Source: Orrella marina
Lineage (GTDB): Bacteria; Pseudomonadota; Gammaproteobacteria; Burkholderiales; Burkholderiaceae_B
Assembly: GCF_003058465.1 (NCBI RefSeq)
Contig: NZ_CP028901.1
Coordinates: forward strand, 1,116,001-1,180,000
DNA: 64,000 bases
Direction of reading: 5' to 3'
Positions 29,093 through 36,876 of the stretch are shown one piece after another. Under the pieces are notes generated by a model. The model saw only the letters and a list, made by a program, of their open reading frames with translations. It was not told the DNA's origin and made no database searches. Within the stretch, counting starts at the first letter, position 1; each line of letters opens with the position of its first letter. Made by a program: the position numbers and the translations under genes.

Positions 29093-29112
29093 CGAATTTC
29101 TGGATAATTCGC
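29093..29112. promoter_or_regulatory. Candidate IclR-type operator upstream of the Bug gene
   Basis: An inverted repeat CGAATT-N7-AATTCG at 29093-29111 includes GGATAATTCGC (29102-29112), an 11-mer also present just upstream of the IclR-type regulator start. It lies about 75 bp upstream of the Bug start codon. The shared 11-mer is the reason to suspect a common regulator. Confidence 0.4.
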
Positions 29113-29265
29113 AGTGATTGCGCGTCTAACGTAAGGATCATCCGGATGGCAAGGTGATGCCATACGGACGTTTGTCTGACGCCTGCCGGTACTGACATGA
29201 ACTTGTATTGATGTCTATCTGTAACGGCGCCGACCTGCCAGCATGGATGATCTGGCAGGCAGGCC

Positions 29266-30498
29266 TCAGATCACCTCCTGCTCGCGCAGTGACTGAAGCT
29301 TCTCGTCAGACAAACCAAGCCACTTGCCGTAAATTTCCTGATTGTGCTCTCCGAGCAGCGGACTTGAGACGGTGGGTACCTGTTCGGCACCATGGATGCG
29401 AATCGGTGTGGTGGGCAGAACAATTCGGCCGAGATCCCGATCGTCAAACCACTCCAGTGCACCGCGCTCGTGCATGTGCGGGTCACTCATTACTTCGTCG
29501 AGTGTGCGCACAGGCGCGGCGGGAATGCTGAATGCCTTGCTCAGCGCAAACAGCTTGTCCCGGCTCAACGTGCGAGTCCAGCTCTCGACAAAGTCATCGG
29601 TGTTCTGGATGTTCTCGACCCGTGCCTTGTTGGTTGACAGCAGCGGATCGTCTTTGAGATCTTCGCGGCCCATCGCCTTGAGGATATTCTGCCAGTGGTG
29701 TTCGGTCGCGCAAACGACGGCGATGTGACCGTCAGCCGCCTCATAAACGTTGTAGGGAGCGAGGGCAAGTCCGCCATGCCGGTTACCCACACGCCCGGAC
29801 GGCTTGCCTTGCTGGCGGTAGACCAGGCCCAGGTTCGACGCCAGGGTCGGATACGCAGTCTCCTGCATGGACACCTCGACCAGTCGTCCCTTACCCGTGC
29901 GGGTGCGTTCGAACAGCGCCGTCACGATACCGGCGTAAAGATGCACACCACTCAAAAAGTCCACAACCGATGCGCCACTTCGAAGGGGAGGACCATCTGG
30001 CGTACCCGTCACGCTCATGATGCCCGAAGACGCCTGAATAGTGACATCCATGGCCAGATTGCCCTTGTCGGGTCCGGTGATACCAAACCCGGTACCCGTG
30101 CCGTAAATGAGGCGCGGATTAATCTCGTGCAACACATCCCAGCCGATACCAAGCCGATCCATGACGCCAGGTGCAAAGTTCTCGACCACCACGTCAGCGT
30201 GCCTGACCAGCTCCTTGAAAAGCGCCTTGCCTTGCTCCGTTTTAAGGTTCAGGGTGATGCCCTTCTTGTTGACGTTGAGCATGGCCATGGGCAGCGATGC
30301 ACCGCCACTGACTTTGGCCCGAAGTCGCGTGGGTTCACCGTGAATTGGCTCGATTTTGATGACTTGCGCGCCGGCCTTGGCCATCAGAAACGTGGCGTAG
30401 GGTCCCTGATAAACCTGCGTCAGATCGACCACCACCACACCGGCCAGTGGCCTGTCTGCTATTTCGTTTGAGTCGTTTGAATGATCTTGTGGAGTCAT
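29266..30498 (-). CDS. CaiB/BaiF-family CoA transferase
   Basis: A 410-aa family III CoA transferase that moves CoA between acyl groups. Features: LAGVVVVDLTQVYQGPYATFLMAKAGAQVIKIE, the glycine-rich GTGFGITGPD, DVTIQASSGIMSVTG, and RSGASVVDFLSGVHLYAGI, where the Asp of VVDFLSG is the expected catalytic aspartate. Full length. The start has GGAG four bases upstream. A 355-bp gap with an inverted repeat precedes it, so it may have its own promoter rather than sharing that of the acyl-CoA dehydrogenase. Likely activates the acid delivered by the adjacent Bug receptor. Confidence 0.93.
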   Translation of the reverse strand: MTPQDHSNDSNEIADRPLAGVVVVDLTQVYQGPYATFLMAKAGAQVIKIEPIHGEPTRLRAKVSGGASLPMAMLNVNKKGITLNLKTEQGKALFKELVRHADVVVENFAPGVMDRLGIGWDVLHEINPRLIYGTGTGFGITGPDKGNLAMDVTIQASSGIMSVTGTPDGPPLRSGASVVDFLSGVHLYAGIVTALFERTRTGKGRLVEVSMQETAYPTLASNLGLVYRQQGKPSGRVGNRHGGLALAPYNVYEAADGHIAVVCATEHHWQNILKAMGREDLKDDPLLSTNKARVENIQNTDDFVESWTRTLSRDKLFALSKAFSIPAAPVRTLDEVMSDPHMHERGALEWFDDRDLGRIVLPTTPIRIHGAEQVPTVSSPLLGEHNQEIYGKWLGLSDEKLQSLREQEVI

Positions 30499-30853
30499 TT
30501 ACTCCATCCCCCGGTTTTAGCCAGACAGATGCCTGTCGCACATTGCCTGTCTGGTCGTTGTTATTCATAACCGAACGTTTTAGCGTCCAGCTTTACTCAA
30601 TGCGTCATTACTCGATCGTCAGCAACGCCGGGTCCAGCGCATGCTTTCATGGCTGTACAGTGCACTGCCTCTGGATGTTTTGCATACGTTCGGACGAGCA
30701 TGACTGCGAGCGCGCCCGTCGGGATCGCGACTGCTTACGGTCACTTGAACGAAATATCGGCGCAAAACCTACTCGTCAGTCTGGGCCAATCCGAACGAAA
30801 GACGAGCCGACGCGGAGCTTTCAGGCTCACACGCCGGCTAGCCGACTACCTGA
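30499..30853. promoter_or_regulatory. CaiB upstream region with inverted repeat
   Basis: The gap between the acyl-CoA dehydrogenase stop and the CaiB start. Arms CCAGACAG (30521-30528) and CTGTCTGG (30547-30554) flank 18 bases that contain further CCTGTC repeats. The element is about 25 bases before the start codon and may be an operator or a leader hairpin. No gene is seen in the rest. Confidence 0.4.
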
Positions 30854-32032
30854 TTACTTGATGCTCTTCAGGTAGCGTCTGGCCAGCGACATCCGGTGCA
30901 CTTCGGATGGACCTTCGTACACACGCATGACGCGAGTCCGCTGAGCCATCAGATGCAGCGGCAACTCCTTGGTGACACCCATCGCGCCAAACGTCTGCAT
31001 GGCGTGGTCGATGATCTCTGATGCCATCTCGGTGGCGTAGACCTTGATCATGGATGCTTCGGTCCGGATGTCCTCACCTGCGTCCTGCTTGCGTGCGGCC
31101 TCCTGCACCATCAGGCGGCAAGCGTGCATTTTGATCGTGGCGTCAGCAATCCACCACTGAATCGCCTGACGATCTGCCAGCAGGGCACCGAATGTCACGC
31201 GTTGCTTTGCGTGCTCAGCCATCATTTCCAGCGCACGGCGCGACATGCCCAGACACCAGGCGCCTATCTGCAGGCGGCGGATGTTGAGTCGTAGTTGCAT
31301 CGGTGCAAATCCCGAACCGACTTCGCCCAGGATGTTGCTGGCCGGAATACGACAGTTCTCGAAGACCAGTTCGTAGGTGCGGTGGCCTGCCAGCATCGGA
31401 ATCTCGCGCAGGATCTCAAAGCCAGGGGTACCTTTATCGACGATAAAAGCAGTGATCCCTTCGTGACGCTTGCCCGATCCGACACGTGCCATAACGATAG
31501 TGAAATCAGCGTACGGAACGCGGCTGACCCAGATCTTGCGGCCATTGATGACCCATTGATCACCGTCTTTTTCTGCGCGGGTGATCATGCCTGTGGGGTC
31601 ACCACCTGCATTGGGCTCGGAAATCGCGATTGCCGACTTGGCAGTGCCTTCTGCGTAGGGCAGCAGGTACTTTTCGCGCTGCTCAGGCGTGGCAATCGCC
31701 ATCAGCATGTGAAGGTTGGGCGAGTCGGGCGGAAACGTAAACGGGGTGACAGTGCGGCCGAGTTCCTCGTTGATTGCCACCAGCGGTACGGCAGGCAGGT
31801 TGGCACCACCAAACTCTTCGGGTGCATCCAGCGCCCACAGTCCCAGCTCCTTGCACTTCTTGAACAGTACCGCTTCCTCTTCGGGCAACAGGTGCAGATG
31901 TTCGCCGCGCACCTCGCGCTCAAGCACCGCAGCCTCCATTGGCATGAGTTCCTGGTCTACAAACTTTGCGACCAGGTCATGAATCATCCGGTACTCTTCC
32001 GTGCGGTCTTCGGTTTCTTGATGTGATTGCAA
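30854..32032 (-). CDS. Acyl-CoA dehydrogenase
   Basis: A 392-aa flavoenzyme introducing the alpha-beta double bond into an acyl-CoA. Features: N-terminal helical domain, AIAISEPNAGGDPTGMITRAEKDG and WVINGRKIWVS (FAD/substrate strand region), and C-terminal QTFGAMGVTKELPLHLMAQRTRVMRVYEGPSEVHR with the catalytic-region YEGPSEVH signature. TTG at 32032 is chosen as start because AGGAG lies six bases upstream; the longer frame lacks any such site. It lies between two Bug receptors and upstream of CaiB, pointing to a CoA-dependent acid degradation pathway. Confidence 0.92.
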   Translation of the reverse strand: MQSHQETEDRTEEYRMIHDLVAKFVDQELMPMEAAVLEREVRGEHLHLLPEEEAVLFKKCKELGLWALDAPEEFGGANLPAVPLVAINEELGRTVTPFTFPPDSPNLHMLMAIATPEQREKYLLPYAEGTAKSAIAISEPNAGGDPTGMITRAEKDGDQWVINGRKIWVSRVPYADFTIVMARVGSGKRHEGITAFIVDKGTPGFEILREIPMLAGHRTYELVFENCRIPASNILGEVGSGFAPMQLRLNIRRLQIGAWCLGMSRRALEMMAEHAKQRVTFGALLADRQAIQWWIADATIKMHACRLMVQEAARKQDAGEDIRTEASMIKVYATEMASEIIDHAMQTFGAMGVTKELPLHLMAQRTRVMRVYEGPSEVHRMSLARRYLKSIK

Positions 32033-32141
32033 GTTTATCTCCTGTAAAAAAACTTCGGGCCGGGCAACAAGCAAACAGACCCTGAAGCAGAGACGAAGAC
32101 ACTGTCATCGTCCGTCATGAATACAAAACATGAGTAAAAAA

Positions 32142-32181
32142 CCACTACGCCACTACGCCACTGCGCCACTACACCACTACG
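32142..32181. repeat. Five tandem copies of an 8-bp repeat
   Basis: Five units of CCACTACG with variants CCACTGCG and CCACTACA run from 32142 to 32181. They lie between the second Bug gene (stop 32225) and the acyl-CoA dehydrogenase start. Confidence 0.8.
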
Positions 32182-32224
32182 CGCGCCCGACCGGGTTGAA
32201 CAAGCCAGACAAGAACTGACACTG

Positions 32225-33286
32225 CTACCTGGCCGTGATCCCCGCGTTCACTGCAATGTTTTTCGTCACAGCGATGTCGCGCTCGATCGTCTGCGCAAAC
32301 GCCTGCGGACTACTGGTTTCGATCTGCAAGCCCAGTGACTCGATCTGCGCCTTGACTTGCGGATCCTGCACTGCAGCGCGCATATCCTGATTGACCCGGT
32401 TAACAATGCTGTCAGGCGTTCCGGCAGGCACCGACACCCCGAACCAGATCTTCATGTTAAATCCGGGAACATCCTGTTCCTGCATGGTCGGAACATCCGG
32501 AGCACTCTCGATACGTTGTTCGCTAGCGACCCCCAGCACCTTGAGCTTGCCCGACTGCACCAGAGAGCTAACCGAGGCTGGCGTGACAAACACCATGTCG
32601 ATCTGGCCGCCAACCAGGTCATTGATGGCGTTGGCCGCTCCCTTATAGGGAACATGAAGAACGTCAGTACCCGACTTGAGCTTGAAGAGCTCAAGTGCAA
32701 GATGACTGCTGCCGCCAATCCCGGAAGAGCCCGCCGTCAGCGAACCAGGCTTCTCCTTTGCCAGGGAGACCAGACCTTTGACGGAGTCACTTGCAAAGTC
32801 GCTACGCGTGACCAGAACGATGGGAGCCCATCCCAGCTGCCCCACATGTTTAAAGTCTTCCTGCGCGTAACTGTTGCTCTCGCGCAGGGCGAAAGCATTG
32901 ACGTTAGACCCGGGATTGGTCATCAGCAAGGTATATCCGTCGGCTGGCGCCTTGGCCGCCTGCGCTGCGCCAATCGTGCCACCGGCTCCCGCCTTGTTCT
33001 CGATGATAACGGGCTGATTCCACATCTGGGTGAGCTTTGCAGCGAGAATGCGAGCCACTGAATCATTGGAAGCCCCGGCAGAGTAGGGAACCACCCACTT
33101 GACCGCCTGATTCGGATAGTCAGCATCCGATGCGACGGCCCCCGTCGCTGAAAACATCATCGCTCCCGCCAGAATCGACGCGAAGCACGCAAAAAAAGAT
33201 CGTCTGGACAGACGATCCACACAACCGGACAACCCGGCTTTCCTGTCTGCCCGGAACACATTGACCCGGCGATACTGCTTGCACAT
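32225..33286 (-). CDS. Second Bug-family (TctC-type) substrate-binding protein
   Basis: A periplasmic receptor of about 353 aa. The long N-terminus has RRSFFACFASILAGAMMFSATGAVAS; the twin Arg and hydrophobic stretch could be read by Sec or Tat. Mature motifs: VKWVVPYSAGASNDSVARILAAKL, VIIENKAGAGGTIGAAQAAKAPADG, LHVPYKGAANAINDLVGGQIDMVFV. Start uncertain: ATG 33286 or GTG 33310; neither has a well-spaced ribosome site. It lies upstream of the acyl-CoA dehydrogenase on the same strand and diverges from MmgE/PrpD. Membrane partners are absent. Ligand unknown, probably a dicarboxylate or similar acid. Confidence 0.9.
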   Translation of the reverse strand: MCKQYRRVNVFRADRKAGLSGCVDRLSRRSFFACFASILAGAMMFSATGAVASDADYPNQAVKWVVPYSAGASNDSVARILAAKLTQMWNQPVIIENKAGAGGTIGAAQAAKAPADGYTLLMTNPGSNVNAFALRESNSYAQEDFKHVGQLGWAPIVLVTRSDFASDSVKGLVSLAKEKPGSLTAGSSGIGGSSHLALELFKLKSGTDVLHVPYKGAANAINDLVGGQIDMVFVTPASVSSLVQSGKLKVLGVASEQRIESAPDVPTMQEQDVPGFNMKIWFGVSVPAGTPDSIVNRVNQDMRAAVQDPQVKAQIESLGLQIETSSPQAFAQTIERDIAVTKNIAVNAGITAR

Positions 33287-33365
33287 TTTCACTTTGTTCA
33301 CTTTCGCCACTCCCCTGGCTTCCCGATCTGCCGCGACAGCGTCATCCGAGACGTCGTATCGTCAA

Positions 33366-33389
33366 CTTGTCTGCTTGTCTGCTTGTCTG
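33366..33389. repeat. Three tandem copies of an 8-bp repeat
   Basis: CTTGTCTG is repeated three times exactly at 33366-33373, 33374-33381 and 33382-33389, upstream of the second Bug receptor gene. Confidence 0.8.
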
Positions 33390-33560
33390 CGCGATACCTG
33401 CGTTACGCTGACATCATTGCGGCGTGAGACCGTAGCCTTGTCCACGATCACTCCGGTAATCGTTGTTCTTGTAAGCGACCTCCCTGAGGAAGCCATTGTT
33501 TCGCGCGTCATTCACACTCAGCATATCGTCATCCATCGACTGAACGACAGACGCATGAGA

Positions 33561-33607
33561 AGTTTACACACAAAAATAGACACGATGTCTATTTTTGTGT
33601 GTAAACT
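33561..33607. promoter_or_regulatory. Perfect 47-bp palindrome (22-bp arms, 3-bp centre)
   Basis: The left arm 33561-33582 and right arm 33586-33607 are exact reverse complements around the centre CGA. The inner part reads ATAGACA-CGA-TGTCTAT, and the outer ends are AGTTTACAC and GTGTAAACT. Position between divergent Bug and MmgE/PrpD genes and symmetry suggest an operator for a dimeric or tetrameric repressor (GntR-like sites have comparable form). A cruciform or transcript-end hairpin is possible, but no T tract follows. Confidence 0.75.
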
Positions 33608-34069
33608 AACTTTGCGTTCATGAAAGCTGGCAATCGCCTAGACAAAAGCTCCGGACCTCTCGCTAAACATACAATAAATTTTTTTTGGTATATTTAAAAG
33701 AATTTATAATATTTTTTGATAGCGTAAAGTCAGGTGAAGAGTTTGGTTATCAATTTGGTTTGAATCCCGCCTCTCGCACCGGGATGACGTACTTTTCCGG
33801 GTGCGACACGATGTGGCGTGTTTTGGTTTGATTTTGAATCAAGTCGTTGTAGTCTGATTCTGTTGTCAACCCGAACGACCGGCAGCGGGGCCCAGTCCTG
33901 GGCCTGAAGGCTGGAGCGTCGACATCGAGCAAGCGCTGACTAAAAAAACCGGGCATGACGCAAAACCAGACGCCTGGGCGTGCGGGCCACGTTGTGAGCC
34001 GACCCCAGACAACAAGGGCCACCGATGCCAGGACACGGTGCCTATCAACGAGACGGAGACCGAACCGAT

Positions 34070-35506
34070 ATGACAGCCACCACAGCCACAGCCAGCCAGG
34101 CTGCAACCAATACAGCACCTTCTACGCAATCTCCTGCGATCACCCGCGAACTCGCCCAGTGGGCGGCCGGCTTGAAGCACTCGGATCTGCCTCAGGATGT
34201 TGTTCACCAGATCAAGCGGCTGACGCTTGACTACTATTGTGCCGTGATCGCCGGATCCACCACCCCCACCAGCCGGATGGCACAGGCCTATTTCAGCTCG
34301 GCAGAAAAGGGCGATTCCGCTGGAGTGGTCGGGACCGACATCACGCTCTCCACGCACAGCGCAGCGTTTGTAAACGGTACCGCTGCCCATGGCCTTGAGC
34401 TGGATGATGGCTACACACCAGGCTCGTATCACCCGGGCGCAGCCTGCATGCCCGCCATCATGGCGGTCGCCCAGGCGTACCGCTCCAGCGCGCAAGACAT
34501 TGTCGCAGCGATTGCAATCGGCTTTGAACTAAGCTGCCGCATGGCACGGGCAGGCCACCCACACACCTGGCAGAACGGGTTTCACAACACCGGGGTCAAC
34601 GGCGTATTTGGTTGCGCCAGCGGCGTTGGCAAGCTGCTTGACCTGTCAGACCAGCAGATGAACTGGGCTCTGGGCATGGCGGGGTCGTTCTCTAGCGGCC
34701 TGTTCGAGTTTCTGGGCGAAGGATCCGAGGTCAAGCGCTTGCACCCAGGCAAATGCGCACGCGACGGCGTGGTGGTTGCCGAACTGGCCAAGCGTGGTAT
34801 CGACGGTCCTTTGACCGGTATCGAAGGCAAAAACGGATATTTCAAGGCCTACGCCAGTGGTAAAGCCAATGGTCCGAGCACGCTGGAAGAGCTCGGCCAG
34901 ACCTGGGAGCTGCTCATGACCTACGTCAAGCCGTATCCCTGCTGCCGTCACCTGCACGCGCCGATTGACGCCATTCTCGAGATCAAGCGCACCACCAGTC
35001 TGGATGCGCAACAGATTGACAGCATCATCATCCAGACCAACCAGGTGGCTGCCCGTCACGCACACACGCACTACACCGCATTCCTGGATGCCCAGATGTC
35101 GATTCCCTACGCAGTCGCTGCGGCCGTCGTGTTTGACGAGATCGGGCTCGACGCGTTTGATCGGCAGGCGCGCGAGCGTCAGGATATTGCCGCACTGGTT
35201 CCCAAAGTCAAGGTCGAGGTCAGCGAGTCGATGCAGGCGGTATACCCGATGCAGCGTCCCGCTCACGTCATCATTGTCATGAAGGACGGCTCGCGTCACG
35301 AGTTCACGCAACGGCAGCCTTATGGTGAGCCAGACAACCCGCTCGACGATGCAGCACTGACCGGCAAGTTCCACGCCGTCTGCGACCCCATCATCGGTCG
35401 TGAACGGGCAGAGCAGATTGCGCAAGCCTGCTGGAATCTGGATTTTGAGGGGATCTTCCGTCTGACCGCCCTCAAGGCAGACGAAGTCACGGACGCTGCA
35501 CTCTAA
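34070..35506 (+). CDS. MmgE/PrpD-family protein
   Basis: A 478-aa protein of the 2-methylcitrate dehydratase (PrpD)/MmgE family, which dehydrates hydroxylated tricarboxylates or related acids. Visible: LDYYCAVIAGS, FVNGTAAHGLELDDGY (the AHxxELDD motif), GWHNTG-like GFHNTGVNGVFGCASGVGKLL, and YPCCRHLHAPIDA in the C-terminal half. ATG 34070 is favoured over 34025 because of a purine-rich GGAGAC ahead of it. It diverges from a Bug receptor across the 47-bp palindrome, suggesting shared control and use of the imported acid. True substrate is unknown; no methylcitrate synthase or aconitase is nearby. Confidence 0.9.
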   Translation: MTATTATASQAATNTAPSTQSPAITRELAQWAAGLKHSDLPQDVVHQIKRLTLDYYCAVIAGSTTPTSRMAQAYFSSAEKGDSAGVVGTDITLSTHSAAFVNGTAAHGLELDDGYTPGSYHPGAACMPAIMAVAQAYRSSAQDIVAAIAIGFELSCRMARAGHPHTWQNGFHNTGVNGVFGCASGVGKLLDLSDQQMNWALGMAGSFSSGLFEFLGEGSEVKRLHPGKCARDGVVVAELAKRGIDGPLTGIEGKNGYFKAYASGKANGPSTLEELGQTWELLMTYVKPYPCCRHLHAPIDAILEIKRTTSLDAQQIDSIIIQTNQVAARHAHTHYTAFLDAQMSIPYAVAAAVVFDEIGLDAFDRQARERQDIAALVPKVKVEVSESMQAVYPMQRPAHVIIVMKDGSRHEFTQRQPYGEPDNPLDDAALTGKFHAVCDPIIGRERAEQIAQACWNLDFEGIFRLTALKADEVTDAAL

Positions 35507-35682
35507 GTACTAAGGATTTGTAGGACGTAGAGCAAGGCCAGAGGCTGGATCTCTGGCAGGCGCCAGTCATTGACTGCAGTTCCATCCGGCGGGGGAACAA
35601 GTAATTGCCACGACAAACAGAATGGCAGAACCGACCTGGAACTGAAAAGAACAAAAAGTGACATCAGCAAGGCGTCATATTG

Positions 35683-35718
35683 CCGGAGAGTCCGAAGCGG
35701 ACTCTCCGGTATTTTTTT
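35683..35718 (+). terminator. Rho-independent terminator after MmgE/PrpD
   Basis: A perfect 11-bp stem CCGGAGAGTCC / GGACTCTCCGG with loop GAAGC is followed by TA and seven T. It ends plus-strand transcription about 180 bp after the MmgE/PrpD stop. Confidence 0.9.
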
Positions 35719-35763
35719 ATCATCGCGCACCAAGACAAATCGAACACCGAAAAAAAAGGGCGA

Positions 35764-36561
35764 TCAGTCGACCAGTTGGCGTGCCAGATCCCGGATATCG
35801 GTTGCCACGATGTCCCAGTCAGCATCCGCCTCGAAATCCTTTTTCTGCATCGGACCATATTCTGTCGGACGCGGCCAGAAGGCCGTGCGCAAGCCTTGCG
35901 CACGCGCGGCAGCCAGATCGTCGTTATGCGCTGCGCACAACATCACCTCGTGAGGCGCCAGACCCATGATGTGAGCCACCCCCAGGTAGGTCTGAGGCTG
36001 CGGCTTGTAAGCCTTGAACCATTCAGTCGACAACACCAGATCCCAGGGTAGCCCCGCGTGTCTGGCCATGTTGGTCAGCAAGGCCACGTTGCCATTGGAG
36101 AGCGGGGCAATGGTGTAACGGGATTTGAGCCGTGTCAGTCCGGCAATCGAGTCCGGCCATGCGTCAAGACGATGCCAGACCCGGTTAATGTGTTGCTTCT
36201 GGGCTTCACTGAGCCCTTGCAGACCAAACTGTGGTAACAGGCTGTCTAATGCCTCGCGATGCAGCACATCAAGAATGGTCCAGTCGCGCTCGCCAGAACG
36301 GACTTTCTGCATCTGCGGCTGATACAGACCTCGCCAGGCCAGTGCCAGCGCTTCCCAGTCAGCGTCAACTCCCTGCGTCTGGCCCCAGTGGCCGAGATCG
36401 CGGGCAATGCTGGTGCGCCAGTCCACCACCGATCCGAACACATCAAACACCAGCAACCTGACTTCACGCCTGGCGTGCTCCACACGCTCTGAGCGGGAAG
36501 AATGTTTGCTTGAGCCAGTGGGCAACTGAGCGTCTGGCTGCCTGGCGGATGTGGGTTTCAT
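35764..36561 (-). CDS. HAD-superfamily haloacid dehalogenase type II
   Basis: A 265-aa hydrolase of the L-2-haloacid dehalogenase group. Motif I FDVFGSVVDWR has the nucleophilic Asp; Ser replaces the more usual Thr after Gly. Motif II is APLSNGN, motif III FKAYKPQPQTYLGVA with the conserved Lys, and motif IV CAAHNDDLAAARAQGLRTAFW-PRPTEYGP. ATG 36561 is used; the preceding in-frame residues lack family features, and even so the first ~35 residues are polar and probably disordered. It diverges from the nitrile hydratase operon. Could dehalogenate 2-haloacids, but HAD substrates are hard to predict. Confidence 0.85.
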   Translation of the reverse strand: MKPTSARQPDAQLPTGSSKHSSRSERVEHARREVRLLVFDVFGSVVDWRTSIARDLGHWGQTQGVDADWEALALAWRGLYQPQMQKVRSGERDWTILDVLHREALDSLLPQFGLQGLSEAQKQHINRVWHRLDAWPDSIAGLTRLKSRYTIAPLSNGNVALLTNMARHAGLPWDLVLSTEWFKAYKPQPQTYLGVAHIMGLAPHEVMLCAAHNDDLAAARAQGLRTAFWPRPTEYGPMQKKDFEADADWDIVATDIRDLARQLVD

Positions 36562-36628
36562 AACAACAATGCTCCGTATGTTGGGGTTTCGACACCTTCC
36601 AGTCTGGATTTCTCTTCGAACTCGAGGT

Positions 36629-36657
36629 TCATGCATGGGCAATCAGTCCATGCATGA
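36629..36657. promoter_or_regulatory. Inverted repeat in the dehalogenase/nitrile hydratase divergent promoter
   Basis: Perfect 10-bp arms TCATGCATGG and CCATGCATGA are separated by nine bases. It sits between the divergent dehalogenase (start 36561) and the PLP-enzyme/nitrile hydratase operon (start 36877) and is a candidate operator. The remaining parts of the 36562-36876 gap show no gene. Confidence 0.55.
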
Positions 36658-36876
36658 TGTGTCTGGTACCCCTGTATATTGCGTGTTTGTCCCTGCGCAG
36701 ACAAGAGCGCGCTCAAACGTGCATGTTGCACACAGGCTGCTATCGGGCATACTGTCGCCGAGAGATCGGTCAACCCTTTGTATCGGTCAGCCCTTTGTGA
36801 ACAGGTCTGTCCTTGATATGTCTTTTTGTGAGGTTAGAGGATGTTGCCCTGGAAAGCCTGCACAGTAGGTGATTCG

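Larger units (their letters stand above)
33311..34069. other. Long divergent gap with palindrome and AT-rich patch
   Basis: A 759-bp gap between the second Bug gene and MmgE/PrpD. It contains three tandem CTTGTCTG units (33366-33389), a perfect 47-bp palindrome (listed), and a very AT-rich patch at about 33665-33725 that contrasts with the GC-rich surroundings. No supported gene; a weak minus-strand frame covering 33750-34118 was rejected. Confidence 0.5.

Noticed and set aside
33752-33780. A tRNA 3'-end-like string (GGTTTGAATCCCGCC), possible attachment site
   Set aside because: Only two base pairs of the T stem can form, no CCA follows and no integrase or island border is nearby.
33750-34118. 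A 122-codon minus-strand frame in the divergent gap, with a plausible-looking C-terminus
   Set aside because: The first half is Trp/Leu-rich and antisense to MmgE/PrpD; no family was recognised and no ribosome site is present.
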